Shown in pieces: positions 25,201-36,006 of a stretch of DNA of 64,000 bases. The DNA is from Paenilisteria portnoyi (GTDB taxonomy: Bacteria; Bacillota; Bacilli; Lactobacillales; Listeriaceae). Within the stretch, counting starts at the first letter, position 1. Every line of letters starts with the position of its first letter. Under the pieces are notes generated by a model. It had not been told where the DNA came from. It worked only from the letters and a program-made list of their open reading frames with translations, and made no database searches. Where the stretch lies: assembly GCF_014322795.1 (NCBI RefSeq), contig NZ_JAASTT010000004.1, forward strand, positions 62,001 to 126,000, written 5' to 3'. A program made the position numbers and the translations under genes.

Positions 25201-26517
25201 TCAGTCCAAAATCACCTTTTTCTCTTCATCTGGAATTTTTTCAATACGACCTAAGAAAACCGTAATCGATAAAATCCCAATCAGCATCACGACTCCCGCC
25301 ACAACAAACGCAATCGAAAAACTGCCCGTCGCGCCGACGATAAACCCAGTCACAATCGGAGCTGCAATCGCCGTCAAATTCCCAATAAAGTTCATAAATC
25401 CGCCCACAGTCCCAACCGAGCCATTCGGCGCCAAAATCGACGGCATCGACCAGTTGATCGTAGACGCAATACAAATTCCCGACACCGCGATGCTAAAATA
25501 TATAATCGCCGTCTGCGTATCCTTCGTCGTTGCAACTCCAATCACTGCGAGCCCGAGCAACATCCCAATCGTCAAAAATAACTTCCGAACCTTCGACGGA
25601 TCAAATCCCCGCTTAATCAGAAAATCAACGAGAAGCCCTCCAATCAGGATACTAGATAACGCACCGCAAGCCCATGGAATCGCCGTATATAATCCCGATT
25701 TCATGATATCCAAATGAAGCTCCCGCATCAAATAGTTCGGCAACCACGTTAAAAACAAAAAGAACGAATAATTATACGCCGCCGCCCCAATCGCCAATGC
25801 CCACAACTTCCGCTGCTTCATCAAGTACACCAAGCCACTTCCCTCACCCGGCGCGACCTGTTTTTGCACATCGCCCGCCTGAATATAATCTAGTTCCTCC
25901 TTCGAAAGCCGCGGATGCTCCTCAGGGTCCCGATACAACATCCAAAACCAGACACAGTACACAATACTAATCAGCGCTGTCACAAGAAAAGCCTCACGCC
26001 AGCCCCATTTTGCAATAATAAACGCCACCATCGGCACACCAATCACATTCGATAACTTCGAGGACATATCAAACATCGCCGTCGCAAAACCACGTTCCTT
26101 CAGCGGAAACCAGTATCCAGTCGCCTTGGAAGCCGCACTAAACGCCGGAGCCTCCGCCACACCAAGCGACAATCTCAAAATAAATAATGGCAATAACCCA
26201 CTAATAAAAGCCGTCAATCCCGTCGCAAAAATCCAAACAATCGAGCAAACCCGATTCAGCCACTTCACGCCAATCCGGTCCAGCACAACCCCCATCGGAA
26301 TCTGCATCAACGCATACGTCCAAGAAAAAGACGACAACAAAATACCAAACATCGCCGGCGAAATGCTAAGTTCATCCATCAAAACCTGCCCTGCAACCGT
26401 CAAATTAATCCGATCAAAATAGTTCACCAAACACCCAAATCCAAGTAATAAGCCAATCCAATATCTAAATCTTTTCTTTGTTGTGATAACTTTCCCCAAT
26501 TCTATCTGCTTCTCCAT
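25201..26517 (-). CDS. MFS transporter, anion:cation symporter family (likely shikimate/quinate)
   Basis: 438 residues from the ATG at 26517, with GGAGGG 6 bases upstream. Twelve hydrophobic spans and the MFS signature MGVVLDRIGVKWLNR between helices 2 and 3. The opening segment LVNYFDRINLTVAG is typical of the ACS family, which imports carboxylates such as hexuronates, phthalate and glucarate. It is the third gene of an operon after aroE and aroD, 69 bases downstream of aroD. Uptake of shikimate or quinate for those enzymes is the simplest reading. The substrate is inferred from the neighbours only. Confidence 0.82.
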   Translation of the reverse strand: MEKQIELGKVITTKKRFRYWIGLLLGFGCLVNYFDRINLTVAGQVLMDELSISPAMFGILLSSFSWTYALMQIPMGVVLDRIGVKWLNRVCSIVWIFATGLTAFISGLLPLFILRLSLGVAEAPAFSAASKATGYWFPLKERGFATAMFDMSSKLSNVIGVPMVAFIIAKWGWREAFLVTALISIVYCVWFWMLYRDPEEHPRLSKEELDYIQAGDVQKQVAPGEGSGLVYLMKQRKLWALAIGAAAYNYSFFLFLTWLPNYLMRELHLDIMKSGLYTAIPWACGALSSILIGGLLVDFLIKRGFDPSKVRKLFLTIGMLLGLAVIGVATTKDTQTAIIYFSIAVSGICIASTINWSMPSILAPNGSVGTVGGFMNFIGNLTAIAAPIVTGFIVGATGSFSIAFVVAGVVMLIGILSITVFLGRIEKIPDEEKKVILD

Positions 26518-26586
26518 CTTTTTCCCTCCAAGTCTCACTAATGAAGTCAAACCTCTCGCGAAAAAATCTTCCCAAGAGGCACTTAT

Positions 26587-27354
26587 CTATCCATTCAAAC
26601 TTTTATGCAGTAATGTCAATACTTGGCGCAACTCATCCACCGGAACTTGTCCAGGCGCAGAAACCTTTTTCGCAGCTCCAAACGTCAGTGCCGATCCAAA
26701 AATCTCTCCAGCCAAGCGCGAAATAACACCCGTTCCCGCCATTGACATCGTAATAATCGGCCGATCCGCATACTTTTCACGCATCGTATTCGTCGCACCA
26801 AGTAACGTAAGCACGTCAGCCGCCGATTGTGGCATCACCGCAATTTTAGGCAAATCCGCGCCTATTTCCTGCATCTTCACGAGCCGCGACACAATCTCAT
26901 CCTCACTCGGCGTCTTATCGAAATCATGATTCGACATAATCACTTTCGCACCAGCTTGATGTACAGCCGACACAAGTTGCGCAACTTCCCACTCACCCGT
27001 AAACAGCTCCACATCCACGATATCCGCCATACCTGTCGCCGCAATTTCCCGATTCAGCGCCACATAACTCGCCACCGAAAAATCACGCTCACCGCCCTCT
27101 TTCGCACTCCTGAACGTAAAAATCAGCGGTATATCCTTCAAAATCCCCCGAATCTCACGCAACATCTCCTTCACTTTCACCGTATCCGCGACATCCTCGT
27201 AAAAATCCACACGCCATTCCACGACATCCAAGTCAACAGCCATCAACATCCGCGCTTCCTCCACTAATTGCGCCGCCGTCACGCCAACCATAGGAACGCA
27301 AATACTTGGCGCACCCTCACCAATCACGACATCTCTCACTGTAACTGTCCTCAT
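26587..27354 (-). CDS. aroD: Type I 3-dehydroquinate dehydratase
   Basis: 255 residues from the ATG at 27354 (AAGGGGG 7 bases upstream). Class I residues are visible: EWRVDFYE (Glu of the active site), IMSNHDFDKTPSE (catalytic His) and KIAVMPQSAADVL (Schiff-base Lys). It interconverts 3-dehydroquinate and 3-dehydroshikimate. Lying in an operon with a second-type aroE and a carboxylate transporter, it is more likely part of a catabolic shikimate/quinate route than of core aromatic synthesis. It follows aroE by 14 bases. Confidence 0.93.
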   Translation of the reverse strand: MRTVTVRDVVIGEGAPSICVPMVGVTAAQLVEEARMLMAVDLDVVEWRVDFYEDVADTVKVKEMLREIRGILKDIPLIFTFRSAKEGGERDFSVASYVALNREIAATGMADIVDVELFTGEWEVAQLVSAVHQAGAKVIMSNHDFDKTPSEDEIVSRLVKMQEIGADLPKIAVMPQSAADVLTLLGATNTMREKYADRPIITMSMAGTGVISRLAGEIFGSALTFGAAKKVSAPGQVPVDELRQVLTLLHKSLNG

Positions 27355-27368
27355 ATCCGTTCCCCCTT

Positions 27369-28232
27369 TCAAAAAAGTAACGCCTTGATATCCTCGACCG
27401 GCATTTCTTCCCCAGTCCAAATTTCAAAAGCCTTCGCGCCTTGCCACAACATCATTCCAAGGCCATTCACCGCCCTGCATCCAACCTCATCCGCCATCTC
27501 TAACAAACGCGTTTTCGCAGGCACATACACAACATCCGACACAATCAAATCAGGACGCAAATACGACACATCCGGCACAACACTCTGCCCCACAAGCGGT
27601 TTCATCCCAACCGAGGTCGCATTGACAAAAATAACACTAGCCTGGATTTCATTCCGAAGCGCCTCCAAATCCGCCAAATCAAAAAGCCGCGCCTGACAAT
27701 CCGTCTTCGCATTAATATCACGTACCATCTGCTCCCCACGCTCGTAAAACTCATCCCGCCGATTAAAAATCGAGATCTCCTTCACACCATCAAGCGCCGC
27801 CTGAATACAAATCGCCGTTGCAGCACCACCAGCGCCCACAATCGTCATTTTTTCCCCAATAATATCAATCTTATCCTCCGCTAGTGCCCGCATATATCCC
27901 GTTCCATCCGTAATATGCCCCGTCAAAACGCCATCATCGTTCACAACCGTATTCACCGCGCCCGCAAGTTCCGCAGCAGGAGACAACTTATCCAAATACT
28001 TCTTCACCAGCACTTTATTAGGCATCGTCACATTACACCCACGAACCCCCATTGCCCGAAATCCCTTCACAACATCCGCCAACTGCTCCGTCCCAACATC
28101 AAATGCCAAATACACATAATCCAATCCCAATTTTGCAAATGCCTCATTATGCATTTTTGGTGATAAACTGTGAGAAATCGGCGTACCCAATAACCCAATC
28201 AACTGCGTCTTCCCAGAAATCCGTTCCGTCAT
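27369..28232 (-). CDS. aroE: Shikimate/quinate dehydrogenase
   Basis: 287 residues from the ATG at 28232 (AAGGGTG 9 bases upstream). The N-terminal substrate domain has LLGTPISHSLSPKMHNEAF (Ser pair holding the carboxylate), GCNVTMPNKVLVKKYLD (catalytic Lys) and GAVNTVVND. The NAD(P) domain has IVGAGGAATAIC followed by IFNRRDEF. Reduces 3-dehydroshikimate or, in the reverse direction, oxidises shikimate or quinate. It is first in the aroE-aroD-transporter operon and is preceded by a truncated VIT1 gene whose promoter may now drive it. Confidence 0.92.
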   Translation of the reverse strand: MTERISGKTQLIGLLGTPISHSLSPKMHNEAFAKLGLDYVYLAFDVGTEQLADVVKGFRAMGVRGCNVTMPNKVLVKKYLDKLSPAAELAGAVNTVVNDDGVLTGHITDGTGYMRALAEDKIDIIGEKMTIVGAGGAATAICIQAALDGVKEISIFNRRDEFYERGEQMVRDINAKTDCQARLFDLADLEALRNEIQASVIFVNATSVGMKPLVGQSVVPDVSYLRPDLIVSDVVYVPAKTRLLEMADEVGCRAVNGLGMMLWQGAKAFEIWTGEEMPVEDIKALLF

Positions 28233-28340
28233 ACTAAAAAACACCCTTCCTACTCTATGTATCTTTGTCAGCAAAATCAGTAAATTCATCCAACTCCATA
28301 ATCATACCAGAAACAGCCACCCTTTTTCCAGTCACTTTAT

Positions 28341-28454
28341 CTAGTTTTTCCTATTAAACACCAACAACCATGTAACCCATACAATCCCATCATTCGCGCC
28401 AAGCACACCCGCACGCAAAATATTTAACTTCTGACTCACCGTCGAGTTCTTCAA
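28341..28454 (-). pseudogene. Truncated VIT1/CCC1-family iron/manganese transporter (N-terminus only)
   Basis: A TTG start with AGAGG 8 bases upstream opens 37 codons containing SQKLNILRAGVLGANDGIVW, the hallmark first helix of the VIT1/CCC1 family, then runs out of similarity and stops after RKN. Full proteins have about 230 residues, so all but the N-terminal helix has been lost. A promoter and ribosome binding site remain upstream, and aroE begins 109 bases downstream. Confidence 0.75.
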
Positions 28455-28472
28455 AACCCCATCCTCTAAATT

Positions 28473-28501
28473 ATTATATCGAACTAGCGTCATTTAAACA
28501 A
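28473..28501 (-). promoter_or_regulatory. Promoter of the VIT1 remnant and probably aroE-aroD
   Basis: On the minus strand, TTGTTT, 17-base spacer, TATAAT. No other good promoter is seen before aroE, so it may drive that operon through a 230-base leader. Confidence 0.6.
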
Positions 28502-28531
28502 GAAAGCATAGCAGCTAGATTCTGGACGCAC

Positions 28532-28568
28532 AAAAAAGACTTACCAGATAACCCGATAAGTCTTTTTT
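28532..28568. terminator. Second terminator downstream of the ribosomal operon
   Basis: AAAAAAGACTTA pairs with TAAGTCTTTTTT across 13 bases. It is symmetric. Together with the next hairpin it insulates the aroE promoter from the very active ribosomal operon. Confidence 0.85.
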
Positions 28569-28611
28569 GCATATGTAAAATCGTGAATAAGGGGCTCCCC
28601 TTGATTCACAA

Positions 28612-28657
28612 CAAAAAAAAGCCTGCGCTTCTCTCCACGCTATTTGCGAGAGAGAAG
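28612..28657 (-). terminator. Terminator of the S10-spc-alpha operon
   Basis: On the minus strand, CTTCTCTC pairs with GGAGAGAAG and is followed by CGCAGGC and eight T. It lies 70 bases after the rplQ stop. Confidence 0.8.
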
Positions 28658-28724
28658 ACACACAGAGCTAGACAAAGACGGCGAACCGCTCTATCATAAC
28701 ACTCCACTTGCTTTAACACATGAA

Positions 28725-29132
28725 TTATACTAATTCAATGATAACCATTGGTGCGCCATCACCGCGACGAGGACCTTTTTTCATGATACGAGTGTATCCG
28801 CCTTGACGTTCCGCGTAACGTGGAGCAACATCATCAAATAATTTTTGTAAAGCGTAAACTGGACGATTTTTTGTCACAGTGTTACCATCTTTATCTTTCA
28901 CTTCTTTTTGTACCACGTTAACAACTTCGTGACGTACAAAAGCAGCTGCTTGACGACGAGAATGCAAGTCTCCTTTTTTACCAGAAGTGATCAATTTTTC
29001 AACGACAGAACGAATCTCTTTAGCTTTCGCTTCAGTTGTTTCGATACGTTCGAAAACGATTAAATCAGTCGCTAGATCACGTAGCAATGCTTTACGTTGC
29101 GATTTAGTACGACCTAATTTTCTGTAACCCAT
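28725..29132 (-). CDS. rplQ: 50S ribosomal protein L17
   Basis: 135 residues, a full-length L17 of the longer Bacillales form with an internal [24 protein letters not shown] insertion. The N-terminus [25 protein letters not shown] is diagnostic. L17 lies near the exit tunnel mouth. It is the last gene of the operon, 27 bases after rpoA, and is followed by two terminators. Confidence 0.98.
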   Translation of the reverse strand: MGYRKLGRTKSQRKALLRDLATDLIVFERIETTEAKAKEIRSVVEKLITSGKKGDLHSRRQAAAFVRHEVVNVVQKEVKDKDGNTVTKNRPVYALQKLFDDVAPRYAERQGGYTRIMKKGPRRGDGAPMVIIELV

Positions 29133-29159
29133 GGATTTCCCTCCTTCACAAAGTAAAAA

Positions 29160-30104
29160 TTAATTTTCGTTTCGTAAACCTAAGCCAAGATCAGACAGTT
29201 TCACTTTCACTTCTTCTAAAGATTTACGACCCAAGTTACGAACTTTCATCATATCATCCTCAGATTTGTCAGCTAATTCCTGTACTGTATTGATTCCAGC
29301 GCGTTTCAAACAGTTGTAAGAACGAACAGATAAGTCCAATTCTTCAATTGTCATTTCAAGCACTTTCTCTTTATGGCTTTCTTCTTTTTCAATCATGATT
29401 TCCGCTTTTTGGGCTTCATCTGTTAAATCAACAAAAATATTCAAATGCTCTGTAAGAATTTTTGCTCCCAAGGAAACAGCTTCTTCAGGGCTAATACTTC
29501 CGTCCGTTAAAACGTCAAAAGTTAGCTTATCATAATTCGTGGATTGTCCAACACGCGTTGTTTCCACTTGATAGTTAACACGGATAACCGGGCTAAAAAT
29601 CGAATCAACTGGCAACACACCGATTGGCATATTTTCACGTTTATTTTGATCCGCAGGCGTATAACCACGACCACGTGCCGCATTAAGGCGAACATGGAAT
29701 TTCGCGTTATCACTAAGCGTACAAATGTGAAGATCTGGATTCAGAATCTCAACATCACTATCATAGTTAATATCGCCAGCAGTCACTACCCCAGGACCTT
29801 GCATATCAATTTCCAAAGTCTTATCGTCTTCAGCATACACTTTAAGTGCAAGTTTCTTGATATTCAAAATCATGCTTGTTACATCTTCTACTACACCTTC
29901 GATTACAGAAAACTCATGTAACGCTCCATCGATTTGGATAGATGTCACTGCAGCACCAGGAAGAGAAGATAACAGAATACGACGTAAGGAGTTACCCAAA
30001 GTTGTACCATATCCACGCTCTAGTGGCTCTACAACAAACTTTCCATACTTGGCATCATCGCTGATCTCAATCGTCTCGATTTTCGGTTTTTCAATTTCGA
30101 TCAT
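29160..30104 (-). CDS. rpoA: RNA polymerase alpha subunit
   Basis: 314 residues. The N-terminal domain ([35 protein letters not shown]) dimerises and nucleates assembly with beta and beta'. After a short acidic linker near residue 235 the C-terminal domain ([26 protein letters not shown], then [15 protein letters not shown]) binds UP elements and activators. The length matches other Bacillales. A 94-base gap separates it from rpsK. Confidence 0.99.
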   Translation of the reverse strand: MIEIEKPKIETIEISDDAKYGKFVVEPLERGYGTTLGNSLRRILLSSLPGAAVTSIQIDGALHEFSVIEGVVEDVTSMILNIKKLALKVYAEDDKTLEIDMQGPGVVTAGDINYDSDVEILNPDLHICTLSDNAKFHVRLNAARGRGYTPADQNKRENMPIGVLPVDSIFSPVIRVNYQVETTRVGQSTNYDKLTFDVLTDGSISPEEAVSLGAKILTEHLNIFVDLTDEAQKAEIMIEKEESHKEKVLEMTIEELDLSVRSYNCLKRAGINTVQELADKSEDDMMKVRNLGRKSLEEVKVKLSDLGLGLRNEN

Positions 30105-30198
30105 TCAAATTTACCCTCCTTCAAAACGTCTCTTTGGCTAAGATCCTTATGAAGAATCTCGTGACAATAGTTCAAAGTTGCAAACAAAATACGACTAC

Positions 30199-30588
30199 TT
30201 AGACACGACGACGTTTTGGAGGACGACATCCGTTATGAGGAACTGGAGTCACATCTTTAATAGCAGTTACATCAAGACCTGCAGCTTGAAGAGCACGAAT
30301 CGCTGCTTCACGACCTGAACCTGGTCCTTTAACTGTTACTTCCAAAGTTTTCAAACCATGTTCTTGTGCAGCTTTTGCACACGTTTCAGCCGCTAATTGC
30401 GCCGCGAAAGGTGTTGATTTACGAGCGCCTTTAAAGCCTAAAGCTCCAGCACTTGACCATGCTACTGCATTACCGTGCATGTCAGTAATCGTTACAATTG
30501 TATTATTGAATGTAGAACGAATGTGTGCAATACCAGCTTCGATATTCTTTTTCACACGACGTTTACGAGTATTAGTTTTACGTACCAT
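30199..30588 (-). CDS. rpsK: 30S ribosomal protein S11
   Basis: 129 residues, complete. Conserved [28 protein letters not shown] and the C-terminal [19 protein letters not shown]11 forms part of the platform that contacts mRNA near the Shine-Dalgarno helix. It follows rpsM by 30 bases. Confidence 0.98.
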   Translation of the reverse strand: MVRKTNTRKRRVKKNIEAGIAHIRSTFNNTIVTITDMHGNAVAWSSAGALGFKGARKSTPFAAQLAAETCAKAAQEHGLKTLEVTVKGPGSGREAAIRALQAAGLDVTAIKDVTPVPHNGCRPPKRRRV

Positions 30589-30618
30589 TCACAAACTACC
30601 TCCTTTACTTACTAATAA

Positions 30619-30984
30619 TTATTTCTTCTTACCTGCGACCGTTTTTAATGGGCCTTTACGAGTACGTGCGTTATTCTTCGTGTTTTGTCCACGAACTGGT
30701 AGACCACGACGATGACGCATGCCACGATAAGAACCGATTTCGATCAAACGTTTGATATTCAAGTTCACTTCACGACGAAGATCACCCTCAACCTTAATTT
30801 TATCAACTAGTTCACGGATTTTACCAAGTTCTTCTTCAGTCAAATCACGAGTACGAGTATTTTCAGAAACACCTGCTTCTTTTAGTACATCTTTAGCCGT
30901 TTGGTTACCGATACCATAGATGTAAGTCAAAGATATTACGATACGCTTTTCGCGCGGAACATCAACACCTGCAATACGTGCCAT
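30619..30984 (-). CDS. rpsM: 30S ribosomal protein S13
   Basis: 121 residues. [25 protein letters not shown] at the N-terminus and [20 protein letters not shown] near the C-terminus are diagnostic. It lies in the 30S head and contacts P-site tRNA. It follows rpmJ by 18 bases. Confidence 0.98.
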   Translation of the reverse strand: MARIAGVDVPREKRIVISLTYIYGIGNQTAKDVLKEAGVSENTRTRDLTEEELGKIRELVDKIKVEGDLRREVNLNIKRLIEIGSYRGMRHRRGLPVRGQNTKNNARTRKGPLKTVAGKKK

Positions 30985-31002
30985 TTATAAAAGCACCTCC
31001 TC

Positions 31003-31134
<132 letters not shown>

Positions 31135-31217
31135 TTACTAGAGAAAATGTCTCTATAAACCGATTGAAAAATAGCTGGCGAACCAGACCGGTATATAATT
31201 TCATTTCCGATAATTTC

Positions 31218-31436
31218 TTATTTAAAACGGTAAGTGATTCTGCCACGTGTCAAGTCATACGGGGAAAGTTCCACCGTTACTTTATCACCTGGTAAAATGC
31301 GAATATAGTGCATACGGATTTTGCCAGAAACTGTAGCTAAAACAGTATGACCATTTTCTAGTACAACTTTGAACATCGCGTTAGGCAATGTGTCTTCCAC
31401 TGTACCTTCCACTTCGATTACATCTTCTTTTGCCAT
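31218..31436 (-). CDS. infA: Translation initiation factor IF-1
   Basis: 72 residues, a single S1-like OB fold: [20 protein letters not shown], then [53 protein letters not shown]-1 occupies the A site of the 30S subunit during initiation. It is preceded by a 382-base gap in which map would normally lie, and is followed by a 101-base gap to rpmJ. Confidence 0.98.
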   Translation of the reverse strand: MAKEDVIEVEGTVEDTLPNAMFKVVLENGHTVLATVSGKIRMHYIRILPGDKVTVELSPYDLTRGRITYRFK

Positions 31437-31818
31437 AAGTTGCTACCTCCTTACTCTTTTTAACTGGACCATTTACAGGTCTGCCATTTCTTTTCGCGTA
31501 AAATTTTATTACATGAAAAAACGCTAGACATACCAAAATTGTTCCCCACGACAAGGAATTAATTTTATACATCTTCAGACAATCGGTAAAAGTACGGTCC
31601 CGCAAAAATGGAAGTACAAGTGCATCTGGCTCGAGTTCGAACGCCTTCATATCACTATTTCCAGTAGCATTCCTATTTATCCAGATGATCTTCAGACAAT
31701 CTCTCGTTCATCATGTTTCGCATAGTTGTTACTCATTGCACTGCCAATTACCCATTATACTACAAAACAAAACATTTTGCACTACATAGGTACCGACTGT
31801 GAAATAAGCGATGATTTC
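31437..31818 (-). other. Long adk-infA spacer with internal promoter and a direct repeat
   Basis: No map or KOW-protein gene is present here. TATAAT (minus strand, 31754-31759) is a probable promoter giving infA a leader of about 310 bases. ATCTTCAGACAATC occurs twice (31571-31584 and 31688-31701). A 16-codon open frame starting MRNMMNERL near 31730 has no clear ribosome binding site. Confidence 0.5.
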
Positions 31819-32508
<690 letters not shown>

Positions 32509-32533
32509 TTAACACTCCTGCCGACCCACGTGT

Positions 32534-33835
32534 TTATTTGATAAATCCTCGGTAATTTCGTTTCACAAGTTGTCCTTCTAATTGTTTTGTTGTATCAAGG
32601 GCTACCCCGATAACGATCAGCAAGCTCGTACCACCAATGGCGATAGATTGCGGAAGATCGAATACAGCTGCACCAATTGTAGGCATGATTGCTACTACAG
32701 AAAGGAAAATCGCACCAACAAAAGTTAGACGGTAAAGCACACTAGTAAGATACTCTTGTGTTTCACGGCCAGGACGTTTACTTGGAATGTATCCACCTTG
32801 TTTCTTCAAGTTATCTGCTACTTTCTCAGGATTTACTTGAATGAACGCATAGAAGTAAGTAAATGCGATGATTAAGGCAACATACAGACACATACCAATC
32901 GGCTGCGTATAGTCAAAAATTTGTTTTAAGACTTTTACAACTTGACTAGTTGAGTCAACGAAGGCAAAACTCAAAATAGTTTGCGGTGTAATGATAAAGG
33001 CACTTGCAAAGATTACCGGTATAACCCCAGCAGAGTTAAGTTTAAGTGGTAAATGTGTTGCTTGCGCTCCACCAGTTTTTGCACCAGCGACACGTTTTGA
33101 GTATTGAATTGGAATCTTACGCAATGCTTGTTGGAAGTAAATAACGAGCACAATGATCGCTAAAACTGCCACCGCGATTGCAACAAGAATCATAACGTGC
33201 ATGAACAGCTGATCACCAGCGTCTTCAATTTGCGAAGCATAGAGAGAGCGTATGCCATCAGGAATACGAGCTACGATACCAGCAAAGATAATAATGGAAA
33301 TACCATTACCAACGCCACTCACAGTAATTTGTTCACCTAACCACATCAGGAACATTGTACCAGTTGTAAGAACAACCGCAATTGCTAAGTATTGAGGGAT
33401 AGAAGGATCAATAATAAAGCCAGAACCCGCCAATCTATTGAAACCAAAAGCCATACCGAATGCTTCGACAAGCCCTAGTCCAATCGTTAAGTAACGCGTC
33501 AATTGGTTGGATTTCTTACGTCCCATCTCACCTTGTTTTGACCACTCAGTAAGTTTGGGTACAACATCCATTTGTAATAGTTGCACGATAATCGATGCGG
33601 TAATGTAAGGCATAACACCCATCGCGAAGATCGAGAAGTTCTTCAGCGCACCACCATTGAAAGTGTTCAAGAATCCTAGAATCCCTGTTTCCATCGATTT
33701 TTGAATTGTAGCTGCGTCCACTCCCGGTACCGGAATAAAAGTCCCGATACGGAAAATGACAAGCATAGCTAACGTAAACATGATTTTCTTACGAATGTCT
33801 GCAACTCTGAAAAAATTGATCAACGTCGAAAACAT
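32534..33835 (-). CDS. secY: Protein translocase subunit SecY
   Basis: 433 residues with ten hydrophobic helices, including the plug-region IPVPGVDA and the C-terminal cytoplasmic loop PGRETQEYLTSVLYRLT. It forms the SecYEG protein-conducting channel. It overlaps the rplO stop by one base (TAATG), with GAGGTGATC inside rplO serving as its ribosome binding site. Confidence 0.98.
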   Translation of the reverse strand: MFSTLINFFRVADIRKKIMFTLAMLVIFRIGTFIPVPGVDAATIQKSMETGILGFLNTFNGGALKNFSIFAMGVMPYITASIIVQLLQMDVVPKLTEWSKQGEMGRKKSNQLTRYLTIGLGLVEAFGMAFGFNRLAGSGFIIDPSIPQYLAIAVVLTTGTMFLMWLGEQITVSGVGNGISIIIFAGIVARIPDGIRSLYASQIEDAGDQLFMHVMILVAIAVAVLAIIVLVIYFQQALRKIPIQYSKRVAGAKTGGAQATHLPLKLNSAGVIPVIFASAFIITPQTILSFAFVDSTSQVVKVLKQIFDYTQPIGMCLYVALIIAFTYFYAFIQVNPEKVADNLKKQGGYIPSKRPGRETQEYLTSVLYRLTFVGAIFLSVVAIMPTIGAAVFDLPQSIAIGGTSLLIVIGVALDTTKQLEGQLVKRNYRGFIK

Positions 33836-34275
33836 TAGATCACCTCAGTTTTTCCACCAGCAGCCTCGATAGCCTCTTTAGCAGCTGATGAGAATTTGTT
33901 AGCTTTCACTGTAAGTTTTTTCTCGATTGCACCGTCAGACAAAATCTTAATTCCAGATTTTGCATTACGAACGATTCCTGTTTCAATTAATAATTCAGGT
34001 GTTACTTCTGTACCATCTTCAAAGCGATTTAAAACATCAATGTTCACAACAGCGTACTCTTTGCGGTTGATGTTTGTAAAACCACGTTTTGGAATACGAC
34101 GGAACAATGGTAATTGTCCACCTTCAAAGCCAAGGCGTACACCGCCACCTGAACGTGCTTTTTGACCTTTGTGACCGCGTCCTGATGTTTTACCGTTACC
34201 AGAACTCATACCACGACCAACACGATTACGCTCTTTACGAGAACCTTCTGCAGGTTTAAGTTCGTGAAGTTTCAT
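33835..34275 (-). CDS. rplO: 50S ribosomal protein L15
   Basis: 146 residues from the ATG at 34275 (GGAGGTG 6 bases upstream; a GTG nine bases earlier overlaps that site). [38 protein letters not shown] is the typical Gly/Arg-rich extension that reaches into 23S rRNA. It is coupled to secY. Confidence 0.98.
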   Translation of the reverse strand: MKLHELKPAEGSRKERNRVGRGMSSGNGKTSGRGHKGQKARSGGGVRLGFEGGQLPLFRRIPKRGFTNINRKEYAVVNIDVLNRFEDGTEVTPELLIETGIVRNAKSGIKILSDGAIEKKLTVKANKFSSAAKEAIEAAGGKTEVI

Positions 34276-34326
34276 GTCAAGCACCTCCTCCTATTTACGA
34301 TTTTATTCATTTTAATAATTAATAGC

Positions 34327-34506
34327 TTAAACTTCTTTAACGTCCACTAAATGACTAACTTTAGTGATCATCCCACGAATTGCAGGATTATCTTCTTTTA
34401 CAACAACAGAATTAGTTTTTCCCAAGCCTAGAGCTTGAACTGTTTTGCGTTGTGGTTGAGGGCGTCCGATTAAGCTACGTTTTAGAGTGATTTCTAATTT
34501 CGCCAT
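34327..34506 (-). CDS. rpmD: 50S ribosomal protein L30
   Basis: 59 residues: [20 protein letters not shown], then [16 protein letters not shown] and a C-terminal [14 protein letters not shown]. It is the usual short bacterial form. It lies 16 bases after rpsE and 51 bases before rplO. Confidence 0.97.
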
Positions 34507-34522
34507 AACGTTTATTCCCTCC

Positions 34523-35026
34523 TTATCCTAGTAATTCTTCAACTGTTTTGCCGCGTAATTTCGCAACATCTTCAGCTTTTTTAAGTTGTTTGATACCGTC
34601 GAATGTAGCGCGAACCATGTTGATTGGTGTGTTAGATCCTAGTGATTTACTAGACACATCAGCAACACCAGCAAGCTCAAGGACAGCACGAACTGGACCA
34701 CCAGCAGTTACACCAGAACCGGCGCTTGCAGGTTTTAGGAGAATTTCTCCACCACCAAAATGACCGATTGCTGTGTGTGGGATTGTAGTGTCAACAGTTG
34801 GTACGAAGATCATATTCTTCTTAGCATCGTCAATTGCTTTACGGATAGCATCTGGAACTTCTTGTGCTTTACCAGTACCGAATCCAACATGACCGTTTTT
34901 ATCGCCAACGACTACGAGCGCTGAAAAACGGAAACGACGACCACCCTTAACTACTTTCGCAACACGGTTGATAGTAACTACGCGTTCTTCTAATTCTAAT
35001 TTGTTTCCATCGATTTGTTGAGGCAT
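34523..35026 (-). CDS. rpsE: 30S ribosomal protein S5
   Basis: 167 residues. The double-stranded RNA binding half has [29 protein letters not shown], where changes give spectinomycin resistance. The second half has [24 protein letters not shown]. It contributes to decoding accuracy. It follows rplR by 21 bases. Confidence 0.98.
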
Positions 35027-35047
35027 GTAAGTTGTCCCTCCTTCTTT

Positions 35048-35407
35048 TTAAAATTCCAATCCATTTTCACGAGCAGATTCAGCTAGAGCTTTTACACGAC
35101 CATGATATAAATAACCACCGCGGTCAAATACAACAGCTTTAACGCCTTTTTCTGTAGCGCGTTTTGCAACGATTTCGCCTACTTTTGTAGCAGCGTCAAC
35201 TTTTGACTCAGCTTTAGGGAAATCTTTATCTACGTTAGATGCGCTAGCGATTGTTACACCGTTAACATCATCGATAAGTTGAGCATAAATGTTCTTGTTT
35301 GAACGGAATACGTTCAAGCGTGGACGAGCTGCTGTTCCAGAAATCTTAGAACGAACACGACCATGTCTTTTTTTACGCACTTTATTTTTGTCGATTTTGG
35401 TAATCAC
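35048..35407 (-). CDS. rplR: 50S ribosomal protein L18, GTG start
   Basis: 119 residues if translation begins at GTG 35407, placing AGGTGA 5 bases upstream and giving the family N-terminus (M)[27 protein letters not shown] at 35416 overlaps the binding site itself. L18 binds 5S rRNA with L5. Confidence 0.95.
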   Translation of the reverse strand: MITKIDKNKVRKKRHGRVRSKISGTAARPRLNVFRSNKNIYAQLIDDVNGVTIASASNVDKDFPKAESKVDAATKVGEIVAKRATEKGVKAVVFDRGGYLYHGRVKALAESARENGLEF

Positions 35408-35440
35408 ACGACTCACCTCTTCTCTTAGCTTTATGCGGCA

Positions 35441-35977
35441 TTATTTACCGGTTTTACCTTCTTTACGACGTACAAATTCGCCTTCGTAACGGATACCTTT
35501 ACCTTTGTAAGGCTCTGGTGGACGTACGGAACGGATATTTGCAGCCAATTCGCCAACGTGTTCTTTGTTAATACCGCGAACGATAACTTTCGTATTCGCT
35601 GGTACTTCAACTTCAACACCTGGACGAGCTTCGAATTCTACTGGATGTGAATAACCTACGTTTAAAACAAGAGTAGTACCTTGTTTCGCTGCACGGTAAC
35701 CGACACCAATAAGCTCAAGAGTTTTTTCGTAGCCTTCAGATACACCGACAACCATGTTATTTAGAATAGCACGTGTCGTACCATGAAGCGCACGGTGTGT
35801 TTTATTGTCAGAAGGACGAGCTACATTGATCTCGTTGCCTTCGATATTGATTGTAATATCAGGGTTAAAAGTCTTAACTAGCTCGCCTTTAGGACCCTTA
35901 ACAGTTGCTGTTGAACCATCTAATGTTACTGTAACACCAGCTGGGATAACAATTGTTTTTTTACCTATACGGGACAT
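35441..35977 (-). CDS. rplF: 50S ribosomal protein L6
   Basis: 178 residues: [20 protein letters not shown] opens the first of two related RNA-binding domains, and the C-terminal [26 protein letters not shown] is diagnostic. It sits near the factor-binding site. AGGAGG precedes the ATG. Confidence 0.98.
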   Translation of the reverse strand: MSRIGKKTIVIPAGVTVTLDGSTATVKGPKGELVKTFNPDITINIEGNEINVARPSDNKTHRALHGTTRAILNNMVVGVSEGYEKTLELIGVGYRAAKQGTTLVLNVGYSHPVEFEARPGVEVEVPANTKVIVRGINKEHVGELAANIRSVRPPEPYKGKGIRYEGEFVRRKEGKTGK

Positions 35978-36006
35978 TTATTACACCTCCTTGTGATTTT
36001 CTTGTC

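Noticed and set aside
31381-31650. 89-codon frame overlapping the start of infA
   Set aside because: It covers the infA binding site in another frame, and nothing in the product is recognisable.
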